This document shows positions 19,170 to 28,159 of a DNA stretch of 64,000 nucleotides, piece by piece (positions within the stretch are counted from its first letter, which is position 1; the number at the start of each line of letters is the position of its first letter). The notes beneath the pieces were generated by a model that did not search any database, was not told the origin of the DNA, and saw only the letters and a list, made by a program, of their open reading frames with translations. The stretch spans positions 4,532,585 to 4,596,584 of the forward strand of contig NZ_CP055156.1 in assembly GCF_014217805.1 (NCBI RefSeq). The letters are read 5' to 3'. Source of the DNA: Adhaeribacter swui. GTDB lineage: Bacteria > Bacteroidota > Bacteroidia > Cytophagales > Hymenobacteraceae. The translations under genes and the position numbers were made by a program.

Positions 19170-22100
19170 ATGCCCGCCCCGGTAACCATCGAAAAAGAAA
19201 ACAAGCTGCCGCCAGCCGAAGATTACCATTTTCTGCGCAAAGAAGGCATTAAGTTAATTCAGGATTTAGCCGGTAAAGTCTGGACCGATTACAACACCCA
19301 CGATCCGGGCATTACTTTACTGGAAGAATTTTGCTATGCCCTCACGGATTTAGGCTACCGGACTCACTTTGATATTAAAGATTTAATTACTCCCCCGGAA
19401 CTCAGGCCCGAAACCTGGAAGGAAAGTTTTTTAACTGCCCGTCAGGCATTGCCGTGTCACCCGGTTACTTTATTGGATTACCGCAAACTGATTATTGATG
19501 TAGCAGGGGTTCGTAACGCCTGGATTGAAATAAGTGACGATGCCGAAGTGCCAATTTATTTGCGGGCAGCCGATAGTTCGGGAGATGCGCAGCAACCCCT
19601 GTATGTTTTATCCGGCGAAACCGGCGACTTGCTACGGTTAAAAGGGCTATACAAAGTGTTTGTGGAATACGAGCCCGACGTAATTTTTAAAAAAAATGAA
19701 GAAGAAATAGCCCAACAAATTAAAGAGCGGCTTTATGCGCACCGCAACCTCGGCGAAGATTTTATTAGTGTTACTTCCATTGAGTACGAATATTTTAAAA
19801 TGGAAGCAGAAATTCAGGTAAGTGAAGGCACAGATATTGAAAAAATAAATGCCCGCATTTTCGAAGTGATTTACAACTTTTTTTCGCCGCCCGTTACTTT
19901 TTATACACTGGACCAAATGATTGCTAAAGGGTACTCCGCCGAAGAGATTTTTCAGGGACCGGTGCTGCGCCACGGTTTTATCGAGTCGGAAGAACTGGAA
20001 AAATCGGAGAAGTACAAAGACGTGCATCTGTCGGATATTATGCGTTTAATCTCCGGCATTGAAGGTGTAATTGCCATTAAAAAACTAGCTTTACCCCGGG
20101 AGTCGCAGTCGGCTTTTTCGGATTTTACAGATTGGCTTACCGATGTAAAAGACCACCAACGCGCCCCGCGCTTAGATACCGATAATTCCCGGATTTCCTT
20201 TATCCGCAGCGGTGACCGGCACCGCAACAACTTGGAAAAACAGCCCAATCCGGAACGCGTAAAAGCCTTGTTCTCCTTTTTTCAATCGGCCAATTTCCGG
20301 GCGCGGCTGCAGGGCGCGGGCAAAGATTTACCGGTACCCGCGGGCGAGTTCATGGATGTGCGGGATTATTATCCGGTGCAAAAAAGTTTGCCGGCGGTGT
20401 ATGGCTTAGCCGAAACGTACTTGCACCCGCCGCTTACCGCTTCAACAATAAAAAGTGCGGCTTTTGAATTATTAGATGCGCAAATCGGCTTAACCCTGCG
20501 GGAATTACTTAGTTTGCTGCTGATTGAAAAACCTAACGACGATACGCTACTCGAACAAATCAACCATTTGACAAACTTAAATCTTACGGTAGAAGAGGTC
20601 GACGCTATACTGCAACAAATTGCTACGGACAAAGAAAATGCGCCTATTATTACCCGTTATTTACCCCAACTGGTACCCGCCGAAATAGCCGCTTTACCCA
20701 TTCCGGAACAGATGACCGCGCTTTTGGCGCAGCACCGCCGTATTCCGGTGGCTAGTTCCCGTATGGCCCGCGAAATACAGCAAGTAGTTAATCAAATTAC
20801 CAATAGCTCTTTGTTTGATTTACCCGAAGAAGAGGTGCAACAGGTGCGCGATATGTACCGTTTGCGGCAACTACAACAACTGGAACCCCGGCAACGCCTG
20901 GCTTTGCAACTGCGCGGCTACCTGATGGTGTTTGAACAAATTTTAGCGGATTACCTGGGACAGCTAGCCGAAATCCGGAATTTGCTTTCTTTTTCGGCTA
21001 ACCTGAAGCAAACTTATTTTCCGCAAACCTTAGCCGGGTTACCCGACTACGAAGCATTATTTCTGGATTACGCTAAATTTCAGGAACAGCAATTACGCCT
21101 GGCCGAAACTGAAGAAACTTATTTTACCCGGCGCAACCAACTCCTGAACCATTTGTTGGGCCGCTTTGCCGAAAGCCTGGATAAATACGGTAATTTTCTG
21201 CAGACTACCGCCGGCAAAAACACTAACCAAAAATTAATTCAGGATAAAATAGCTTTCCTGCAAGATTATGTAGCCGTAAGTACTTACCGCAGCCAGGGCT
21301 TTAACTACAACAACCCCGACGCAACCTGGGACAGCACCAATGTGAGCGGCTTAAAAAAACGCATTTGCCGCTTACTGGGCATGCCGCATTACCGCCAAAA
21401 GTTTATCGCCAGCAATGCCCTCTCGATTCAGGAAATAACCCCGGATAACCAGGTGCGCCGCTACGTGGTGGTGCTTACCAATCCGGAGAATAAAGAAAAA
21501 GTTTTGCTGCGAAGCCTGGAGTACGAATTTGCGAGCGAAGCCGAAGAAATTTTAAATTATATACTGCAGAATGGATCCAACACAGATTTGTACGAAAAAG
21601 AAGGCCGCCGCGATAAGTGGAGCTATCACCTGAAAAGATTTACGCACGAAAACGACTACGAAATTATTGCAAGCCAAACATTTACGTATCAAGCCGATGC
21701 CGAAGCTGCTTATGAGCAAACAATGGGCGTGCTTACCGGCTTTGCTACCGACGAGAATTTCCATGTAATCGAGCATATTTTGCTGCGGCCCAAAGTGGAC
21801 GGGCGGGAGCGGTCCGGTAAAAGGGGCAGCAGTTTAAACGCTGATACGGTAGAATACTTATCGGTAAATACCACTTCCGCCATTAACAATTTAAGCACTT
21901 TTCAAAATCCGGCGCCTTTATACAAATTCCGGATTATCAACATTAAAAACGAAGGTAAAACCAATTGGCGTTTAAGCCTTACCAAAGAAGATTACAACGA
22001 AATTTTGTTGATAAACGAAGATTTTCTGTTTTATAAACACCTGACCCGCCGCCTGGAACAAATCCGGCAGTTTGCTTCCGATAGAGCTAATTTCACCATT

Positions 22101-22559
22101 GAGCAAAATGCCGATGGCTACCATTTTTTTCGCTTAGTAGATGTAGACCGGGTGCTGGGCGAAAGCAAAAAACGCTACCGGCAACTAGACGAACTCGAAG
22201 CCGAACTAACCAGCATGGTTACATTTTTCTCGTTTGAGCAGCAAAACCCCGCTAATCAACCCGATGAAGAAAACGCCCTGCTGGCGCAAGCCGACCCATA
22301 TTCTTTTCAAATATCGATAATGCTGCCTGAGTGGCCTGCCCGGTTTCGGAATAAAACTTTTAAGCACTTGCTCGAAAAAACCATTTACATGGAAACGCCG
22401 GCGCATATTTATCCGCAGGTGTTTTGGTTAAACCACAAGCAAATGCGCGAACTGGAAGAAGCGTATAAACTATGGCTGGAAGAGTTGCCCCAAGCCGAAA
22501 TTGCGAACACCGAGGTAGAAAATAATTTGATTTACCAGCTAAATCAACTGCGCAAATAA
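19170..22559 (+). CDS. Second giant baseplate protein, J-type (Afp12-like)
   Basis: A 1129-residue protein. Residues ~38-66 (WTDYNTHDPGITLLEEF, ALTDLGYR) are the signature of the baseplate-J-like family of contractile injection systems. Later parts are mixed alpha/beta, with HVIEHILLRPK near 865 also typical. It probably pairs with the 1452-residue protein in each wedge. It ends one base before the start of the tape-measure-type gene, so the two are coupled. N-terminal MPAPVTIEKENKLPPAEDYH gives the expected family length; no upstream alternative was seen. Confidence 0.88.
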   Translation: MPAPVTIEKENKLPPAEDYHFLRKEGIKLIQDLAGKVWTDYNTHDPGITLLEEFCYALTDLGYRTHFDIKDLITPPELRPETWKESFLTARQALPCHPVTLLDYRKLIIDVAGVRNAWIEISDDAEVPIYLRAADSSGDAQQPLYVLSGETGDLLRLKGLYKVFVEYEPDVIFKKNEEEIAQQIKERLYAHRNLGEDFISVTSIEYEYFKMEAEIQVSEGTDIEKINARIFEVIYNFFSPPVTFYTLDQMIAKGYSAEEIFQGPVLRHGFIESEELEKSEKYKDVHLSDIMRLISGIEGVIAIKKLALPRESQSAFSDFTDWLTDVKDHQRAPRLDTDNSRISFIRSGDRHRNNLEKQPNPERVKALFSFFQSANFRARLQGAGKDLPVPAGEFMDVRDYYPVQKSLPAVYGLAETYLHPPLTASTIKSAAFELLDAQIGLTLRELLSLLLIEKPNDDTLLEQINHLTNLNLTVEEVDAILQQIATDKENAPIITRYLPQLVPAEIAALPIPEQMTALLAQHRRIPVASSRMAREIQQVVNQITNSSLFDLPEEEVQQVRDMYRLRQLQQLEPRQRLALQLRGYLMVFEQILADYLGQLAEIRNLLSFSANLKQTYFPQTLAGLPDYEALFLDYAKFQEQQLRLAETEETYFTRRNQLLNHLLGRFAESLDKYGNFLQTTAGKNTNQKLIQDKIAFLQDYVAVSTYRSQGFNYNNPDATWDSTNVSGLKKRICRLLGMPHYRQKFIASNALSIQEITPDNQVRRYVVVLTNPENKEKVLLRSLEYEFASEAEEILNYILQNGSNTDLYEKEGRRDKWSYHLKRFTHENDYEIIASQTFTYQADAEAAYEQTMGVLTGFATDENFHVIEHILLRPKVDGRERSGKRGSSLNADTVEYLSVNTTSAINNLSTFQNPAPLYKFRIINIKNEGKTNWRLSLTKEDYNEILLINEDFLFYKHLTRRLEQIRQFASDRANFTIEQNADGYHFFRLVDVDRVLGESKKRYRQLDELEAELTSMVTFFSFEQQNPANQPDEENALLAQADPYSFQISIMLPEWPARFRNKTFKHLLEKTIYMETPAHIYPQVFWLNHKQMRELEEAYKLWLEELPQAEIANTEVENNLIYQLNQLRK

Positions 22560-22560
22560 G

Positions 22561-25134
22561 ATGCATGCGGTAGCGATAAATAAAGAAGTATTTGAGTTTA
22601 GTTGCACCCAAGAGCAAAAAGCCAGAATAGTGCAGCAAGAATTTGTGCACTATCTGGCGCCGCAACTCCATGCGCTAATTTTAAAAATTGTTACGGAGCG
22701 CTTTCCCCAAACAAACCTGCAAATTGATTTTCTGGAAATAGATCTGGGCCAAATTGCTCCGTTGGAATTAAGCCAGGCGACCACCTTAATAAAGTTTGAG
22801 CAGGAATTTACGCAGCAACTTATTAATTATAAAAACAACATTTTACTGGCGGGTAAACTGCAGCCGGAGTTTGAGTCACTTTTAATTGATAATTCTGACG
22901 GTTCCCTAAGAAATTTTCAACAAGATGCCTATAATCCGGGAGGGGCTGCGGTTCGGTTAATAAATAAGCTGGCCAGCCAAAAGCTGCAATTTACGCTACA
23001 GCAGGAGTGGCAACTGGTAAAAACTTTTTTAGAAACCGGCGATGTGCCCTGGTGGATAGATAAAAGTCAGTCGTTAAACCTGGATGCTATCATAAACCGG
23101 GTAGCGAAGCAGCAGCCCGGAAAATTTAAAGATTTTTTAAAAAATCAACCGCTACATACTTTTGTTTGGCAGCGGCTCAATGAGAATTGCAAGCCCACTA
23201 CCCGCGAGAAAATCCGGGAGCTAAAGCAAGAATATCTTTTACCGGAAAAAGCTGGTTTCACGTTTAGCCAGGCAAATACTGATTATGCCCCGGTATTTTC
23301 TATGTTTTCTCGGGAACAGAGTATTCGCCTGAAAACTTTATTTCGGCGGCTTTACCGGGAGTCGGAAGCAGAACAAAAGAAGAATCAGGGGTACAAAATT
23401 CTAGAACTGTCCGGTTTAAACTGGGTTCAGCAGGCTGTATTATTTGAATGGCTGCCCGCCGCAGAATTTAAAATAGTGCAAGCTTATTTTGCCACACCAA
23501 CCATTCACCGACGTTTCCCGGAAAAAAGAAAAGTGCAGCAGGCACTGCAATTACTTTCGCCGCTTCAATTAAATTTTTTACTGTTTCCCGGCCTTTTACC
23601 AACTAATCCGTCGGCAGGTAATCCGGCGCTACTTAGTAAACAAACCGAACCCGCTGCGTTTTTTAAAAATTCCCAAAGTGCGCCCCAGAAAATAAGAGGA
23701 TTAAAGGATTTACCAACCAGTTTTTCGGGTAAATCCAATCGCCTGTTCGGGTGGGCCGGCAATAAAAATTTGCCAGACAAACCTGCCCAGGAGAATCCGG
23801 GTGCCAAGCCGTTGAACCTGGAAAATACAAGGTATACTCTGCCGCAATCTACTAAAATAGTAGGGAAGCCGGCTTTAACCATTCCCGCTAAAAAGCTTTC
23901 TTTAGATGACCATTTTACCTCCCCTAATCTTACACTCACTCCCCGGTTCTCTAGTTTAAAACCGGCAAAAGAAAATGTAAAAATTGTAAATCCGGAGCTA
24001 TTAGTTCCTGCGCCCGGAGCAAGTAAAATTTATTCTACAGAAATTCCTGATAAAGCTACCGGGCCAATTTTTAAAAAATTAGCTTTTGCCGATCCGCAAC
24101 TTAAAGCCTGGTGCCACCAGTTAGCCCCCAAAGAATTACGCCAGCTTAAACGCCTTTTTACCCGGCCCCACACTGACCGTCGGGTACTGATTGGCGCTTT
24201 AATGAACCAGCCCGTTGCTAATATATCGGCTTTATTTCAGGTTTTGGCCAATGTATCTGGCATCTGCCAAATTCTTTTTTTTGAAACTGAAAAGCCGCAA
24301 AAGCCGGGGGGAACGCCCGCATTTACGAAACGTGCCGCCGCCAACCAACAAGTAAAACGGATGCAGCAAATACAAGCGCAGGTGCAGGAAATTTTTCAAA
24401 ATTTACATGTACCAGAGCAGGTGGTTTTGCAGGATATTCTGGGAAATGTTCCTGATGACTCTTGGATAGATAAAATGAACTTACGCCGGATTTTGTCACA
24501 ACTGCCCCCGGAAAGCCTTTCTTTTATGCAGGCTTTAACTGAGTTGCCGACCGCAGATTTACAATTACTGGCTACTTTAAACCAGTCACCACCCGAGAAC
24601 ATCTGGCAACAGGAGCAGACTTTGAAATACTACGTCGATAATGCCGGTTTGTGTTTGTTAGCTCCGTACCTGCCCGGATTGTTTACGCATTTAGATTACC
24701 TGGAAAATAAAAAATTTAAAAATGTAAGGGCTGCCACCCGGGCCATGCAGGTGCTGCAGTACCTGGTTACCGGTAAGCGCCAGGCGCCGGAATATAGTTT
24801 GCCTTTAACCAAGGTACTTTGCGGGTATCATTCGGGTATTAGCCCTGCCGGTAAAGTGCGGTTAACCAGCAAAGAATTAGCCGAGGCCGATAGCTTGCTC
24901 CAGGCCGTTATCCAGCATTGGAAAGCTTTGAAAAATACTTCGCCTCTGGGCCTGCAACAAACTTTTTTACAGCGCCCCGGCATACTCACGGAAAATGAAA
25001 AACACTGGACTTTGCAAGTAGAACCGCGCGGCCCCGATTTATTATTAACTACTATTCCGTGGGGTTTTACTTTAATTAAATTACCCTGGATGAGCAAAAT
25101 GCTGCAAGTAGAGTGGGAGGGATCTGCTTATTAG
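22561..25134 (+). CDS. Contractile injection system tape-measure-type protein (Afp14-like)
   Basis: An 857-residue protein. The N-terminus (FEFSCTQEQKARIVQQEF, then LQIDFLEIDLGQI) and the C-terminus (LQQTFLQRPGILTENEKHW, LQVEPRGPDLLLTTIPWGF, LPWMSKMLQVEW) are the two signature ends of this family. Afp14-type proteins set or guide tube length and occupy the lumen. Between the ends lies a Pro/Lys-rich, low-complexity linker (~355-500) that is weakly conserved in such proteins. It starts one base after the previous stop. It is the last clear structural gene; a 169-base gap follows. Confidence 0.88.
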   Translation: MHAVAINKEVFEFSCTQEQKARIVQQEFVHYLAPQLHALILKIVTERFPQTNLQIDFLEIDLGQIAPLELSQATTLIKFEQEFTQQLINYKNNILLAGKLQPEFESLLIDNSDGSLRNFQQDAYNPGGAAVRLINKLASQKLQFTLQQEWQLVKTFLETGDVPWWIDKSQSLNLDAIINRVAKQQPGKFKDFLKNQPLHTFVWQRLNENCKPTTREKIRELKQEYLLPEKAGFTFSQANTDYAPVFSMFSREQSIRLKTLFRRLYRESEAEQKKNQGYKILELSGLNWVQQAVLFEWLPAAEFKIVQAYFATPTIHRRFPEKRKVQQALQLLSPLQLNFLLFPGLLPTNPSAGNPALLSKQTEPAAFFKNSQSAPQKIRGLKDLPTSFSGKSNRLFGWAGNKNLPDKPAQENPGAKPLNLENTRYTLPQSTKIVGKPALTIPAKKLSLDDHFTSPNLTLTPRFSSLKPAKENVKIVNPELLVPAPGASKIYSTEIPDKATGPIFKKLAFADPQLKAWCHQLAPKELRQLKRLFTRPHTDRRVLIGALMNQPVANISALFQVLANVSGICQILFFETEKPQKPGGTPAFTKRAAANQQVKRMQQIQAQVQEIFQNLHVPEQVVLQDILGNVPDDSWIDKMNLRRILSQLPPESLSFMQALTELPTADLQLLATLNQSPPENIWQQEQTLKYYVDNAGLCLLAPYLPGLFTHLDYLENKKFKNVRAATRAMQVLQYLVTGKRQAPEYSLPLTKVLCGYHSGISPAGKVRLTSKELAEADSLLQAVIQHWKALKNTSPLGLQQTFLQRPGILTENEKHWTLQVEPRGPDLLLTTIPWGFTLIKLPWMSKMLQVEWEGSAY

Positions 25135-25235
25135 AAAAACGTTGGTATCGCCCAGGAAAACACTTTTTTAATAACAGGTTAAAATTAGTTATTCAAATTC
25201 AAATTTTTTAAAAAAAGCGAAATCAAAAATAGATA

Positions 25236-25280
25236 AATAAAGGTCTAGTGTCTATTGTCCAGCGTCTAATATCTAGACTG
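25236..25280. repeat. Short CTAGTGTCTA-type degenerate repeat
   Basis: Between the tape-measure gene and the vWA gene there is a tract of 7-9 base units (TCTAGTGTCTATTGTCCAG, CGTCTAATATCTAGAC). GTCTAG at the left and CTAGAC at the right make it partly self-complementary. It resembles the other low-complexity tracts in this locus in style but not in sequence. Confidence 0.4.
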
Positions 25281-25303
25281 TTTACGCATTTATAATATAG
25301 AGT

Positions 25304-26284
25304 ATGATAAAATCTAAAAAATGGGTTTGCCTTACAAACGAAGCGCACGTTTTTGATGAGCCGGCCGCAGATGGTTTTTGTCCGCTTTGCCCGCCTTACG
25401 AAGGTATCCTGGAAGAAAGAGTAGTTTTTGTGGGGGAAGAAGATAAGCCCAGATTAAGTACCGATGATGCGTACGACCACCCAACCGGATCAACAACGGC
25501 AGGCAAGCCTAAAAACCCGGTGCCGGAAGTAGGGCTGTGCGTGATATTAATGGATGCATCTTCTTCCATGACCGATCAAGCTTTTGCGGTAAGCCCACTT
25601 ACGCGCATGCGCTTAATTGCCACCAGTGCCGCCAGCGGTATTTTCGACCTGGAACGCATGCAAAATAACCCTAATGCTTTTGTGGCCGCTTTTAAGTTCG
25701 ACGACCGCGTAGACCTGATGTTTATGGATACGGTGGCCAATTTGCTGCAGCGCTTTGATAAAGACGTAAAAAAATTTGCAAACTACCTCTACGACGAGCT
25801 GTACATGATGCAGCAAGGTACTGACATTAACCGCGCTTTACAGCAAGCTTACATTTTTGTAGATAAGTTCATGAAAAAGCAATTGCCCGATTTTAAGGTG
25901 CGGGATTATACCCCCATGAAACAAATTATTTTAAAAAGCTCCGGCGATTCTTTATCTATTGCCAATGTGCGGGTATTAATCTACACCGATGGCATGCAAT
26001 ACGATGCTAACAAAAACAAGGTGCTCCAGGATAATCCTTTTAAAGTAAACCCCATTGCGGGCCTGAACCACGACATTGTTATTGGCGCTTTTTTCGGGGA
26101 TGAAAACGATGAAGGTTGCCGGGAACTGCAAAGTTTACTTAGTAATTGTCCCATTCACGATGTGCCCCAGTTTTTCCTATTTAATAATCCGGCCAAAATA
26201 AATATTTTAAAATATTTGTTCCGGATGGCTTCGGGTGCATCCGGCTTTTGCCCCAAGTGCCTCGAAAAACAACTGTACCGGTAA
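25304..26284 (+). CDS. von Willebrand factor A (TerY-like) protein with zinc-finger-like ends
   Basis: A 326-residue cytoplasmic protein. The vWA domain (~75-290) has an intact metal-ion site, D-A-S-S-S in VILMDASSSM, and the later T-D-G-M-Q loop. The N-terminus carries C9, H15, C26 and C29 (CLTNEAH, FCPLC) and the C-terminus ends in FCPKCLEKQLYR; both look like zinc-binding knuckles. TerY-type vWA proteins occur in phospho-signalling triads with a PP2C phosphatase and a kinase, and that is exactly what follows here. It may bind the particle or its cargo and act as a scaffold, which is inference. The next gene starts 16 bases after its stop. Confidence 0.85.
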   Translation: MIKSKKWVCLTNEAHVFDEPAADGFCPLCPPYEGILEERVVFVGEEDKPRLSTDDAYDHPTGSTTAGKPKNPVPEVGLCVILMDASSSMTDQAFAVSPLTRMRLIATSAASGIFDLERMQNNPNAFVAAFKFDDRVDLMFMDTVANLLQRFDKDVKKFANYLYDELYMMQQGTDINRALQQAYIFVDKFMKKQLPDFKVRDYTPMKQIILKSSGDSLSIANVRVLIYTDGMQYDANKNKVLQDNPFKVNPIAGLNHDIVIGAFFGDENDEGCRELQSLLSNCPIHDVPQFFLFNNPAKINILKYLFRMASGASGFCPKCLEKQLYR

Positions 26285-26300
26285 TTTTTTACATCTTGGC

Positions 26301-28028
26301 ATGCACCTGTTAGTAGTAACCACGGTTTTCTGGCTTTTATTTTTGCCGGGTGCCCGAGCAAATCAAGCAAATAACTTTGTCCGGGAGTTAAGTAAAAAAC
26401 ATCCGGATTCCGCATCGGTCCCAGGCAAGAAAAACAATTCGGCCCCGGTAAAAAAACAAAACCAGGATAGCGTTTCGTTACCTAACTCAAACCCCACCCG
26501 GCAAAATTTATTTTTTTTAAAATTAGCAACGCCTTCTGATTTTACTATCCGGTTAGAACCCCTGGAAAATGCTTCGGGTTTGCCAATTACAGATTCGATG
26601 TACGTGTTGCTGCCACGGCTGACGACTAACCAAAAATTACCGGTAGTTTACAAGTTGCGCCTTATTGGCCAAGATAGCGGCATTACCCGAAACCACGACT
26701 ACCGGCTTATAATGCAGGCGAACCACCATTTTGCCAAACCACAATCTGTAACGAGTCAAACTTTATTACAAGCCCGCTGGCAAGCCCAAGCAGCAAAAAA
26801 CATCGCCATTCAGTTTAGCAAAGCAAATTTAACCGCCATTACTCCGGCTGGGGCTAAAGATTCTCAAAATGACTTGGTTGATAAGAAAAGCTTTTCTTGG
26901 CAACCTTATGCTTTTTTGCTGAGCGCTCTGTTGGGCGTATTTGGATTGTTGTGGGTCGCCAGCCGTTTCCTGGTATTTTCGGTAAAACTAAGCCCCGCCA
27001 AAAAGAAATTTTTTAAAAAAAGCAAACCGGACCTACCCGCAAGTGCCCCCACTGAATTGCTGTTACATAATAATGCCACTACACCAACGCCTAAGCCTGC
27101 TGTCCCAAGCCTGCGCAATAACTACCCGGCCGAGCCGCTTTTAAGTACTCCTGACACAGAGTCAAGAGCCCAAATGCCGGATACGCAATTTTACTTTTTC
27201 ACGGAGTTGTTGTTAACGGCGGGGCCTCGAAAAAAATACATGAGCGACCCCGAAGCGGATAAAGATTTAGGCGAAGATGTTTGCGGCTTTGTGGCCCTCC
27301 GCGATCAACTTTTGCTTTGGGTACTCGACGGCACCTCCGACCAATATTGTTTGCGCCACCCTCATAGTAAAAAAGAATATTTCTCGAGCCGCTTGCTGGC
27401 ACAATCCGTAGCAAATAAACTAAGAATTGCTTATGCGCAAGTAGCAACTTTGGCCCTAGATAAATGGCTGAGCCAGGCTGTAGCAGAAGTAAAAGAAGAT
27501 TGGCTGCAAAGCGTGCAAGCGCTGCCCCTGGAAGAACAAGAAATTTTGCGCACCAATATTTTAAACAAGAACATTCCGGAGTGCGCCACCACTATTTTAT
27601 TTGGCACATTAACGCTAACCGGCCACCTGGTGGCTTACCGATCCGGCGATTGCAAAATGGTGCTGTACACCCGGCACCCCCCCAACCAACTGGCCGTGTT
27701 GGAAACTTCTTTGCACCAGAAAAACGAATCCAGCAACGACCGATTGTTTTTTAGGTTGGTACTGGATGCGGCCGGCGGGTTTGAGATTTTACATAATTCG
27801 CCCCGCTTCGAAATTGTGGAGCAAGATCAGGTTTGCGCGCTGGCCGCTTTTTCCGATGGCATTGGCCCAGAAACGGAAACGCATTTGCAAGCGCTTTCGG
27901 GTAAAACTTTAGATACCATCCGGCAAGATTTAATCTATCAGCTACAGGGCACTGACGACGACAAAGTTATTTGCTTTGTAGAAATCCGGGAATGGCCGGA
28001 GATAAACTCTAATAAATCCATTGCTTAG
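26301..28028 (+). CDS. Membrane-anchored PP2C-type phosphatase
   Basis: A 575-residue protein if it starts at ATG 26301, which gives a clean signal-like MHLLVVTTVFWLLFLPGARA; the longer frame from 26235 overlaps the vWA gene and is not needed. Residues ~20-200 are probably periplasmic, a membrane helix lies at ~201-227 (LLSALLGVFGLLWVAS), and a PP2C domain occupies ~300-570. PP2C landmarks are ED in DLGEDVCGF, LDGTSD, SGDCKMVLY, AFSDGIG and DDDKVICFV, so the metal-binding aspartates are retained. It should dephosphorylate Ser/Thr residues in the cytoplasm in response to a periplasmic or membrane signal. Its neighbours are a vWA protein and a kinase-like protein, suggesting a triad. Confidence 0.83.
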   Translation: MHLLVVTTVFWLLFLPGARANQANNFVRELSKKHPDSASVPGKKNNSAPVKKQNQDSVSLPNSNPTRQNLFFLKLATPSDFTIRLEPLENASGLPITDSMYVLLPRLTTNQKLPVVYKLRLIGQDSGITRNHDYRLIMQANHHFAKPQSVTSQTLLQARWQAQAAKNIAIQFSKANLTAITPAGAKDSQNDLVDKKSFSWQPYAFLLSALLGVFGLLWVASRFLVFSVKLSPAKKKFFKKSKPDLPASAPTELLLHNNATTPTPKPAVPSLRNNYPAEPLLSTPDTESRAQMPDTQFYFFTELLLTAGPRKKYMSDPEADKDLGEDVCGFVALRDQLLLWVLDGTSDQYCLRHPHSKKEYFSSRLLAQSVANKLRIAYAQVATLALDKWLSQAVAEVKEDWLQSVQALPLEEQEILRTNILNKNIPECATTILFGTLTLTGHLVAYRSGDCKMVLYTRHPPNQLAVLETSLHQKNESSNDRLFFRLVLDAAGGFEILHNSPRFEIVEQDQVCALAAFSDGIGPETETHLQALSGKTLDTIRQDLIYQLQGTDDDKVICFVEIREWPEINSNKSIA

Positions 28029-28159
28029 TTTCGCGCCCCGGTATTTTTTAAAAATCAGCATTTACAAGCACAAAGAACCTACATCCGCCAGATAGGTAAG
28101 GTTTCCGGTAGCCCTAAAAATAGCCAGGTGTTCCATCCAATAAAATTACTATCCGTGTT

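Noticed and set aside
7775-25134. Type VI secretion system or prophage interpretation
   Set aside because: There are no TssJLM membrane-complex genes, ClpV, capsid, terminase or lysis genes; AAA+, DUF5908, LysM and Afp14-type ends fit eCIS.
26235-26300. N-terminal extension of the PP2C protein
   Set aside because: It overlaps the vWA gene and hides a clean signal-type N-terminus starting at 26301.
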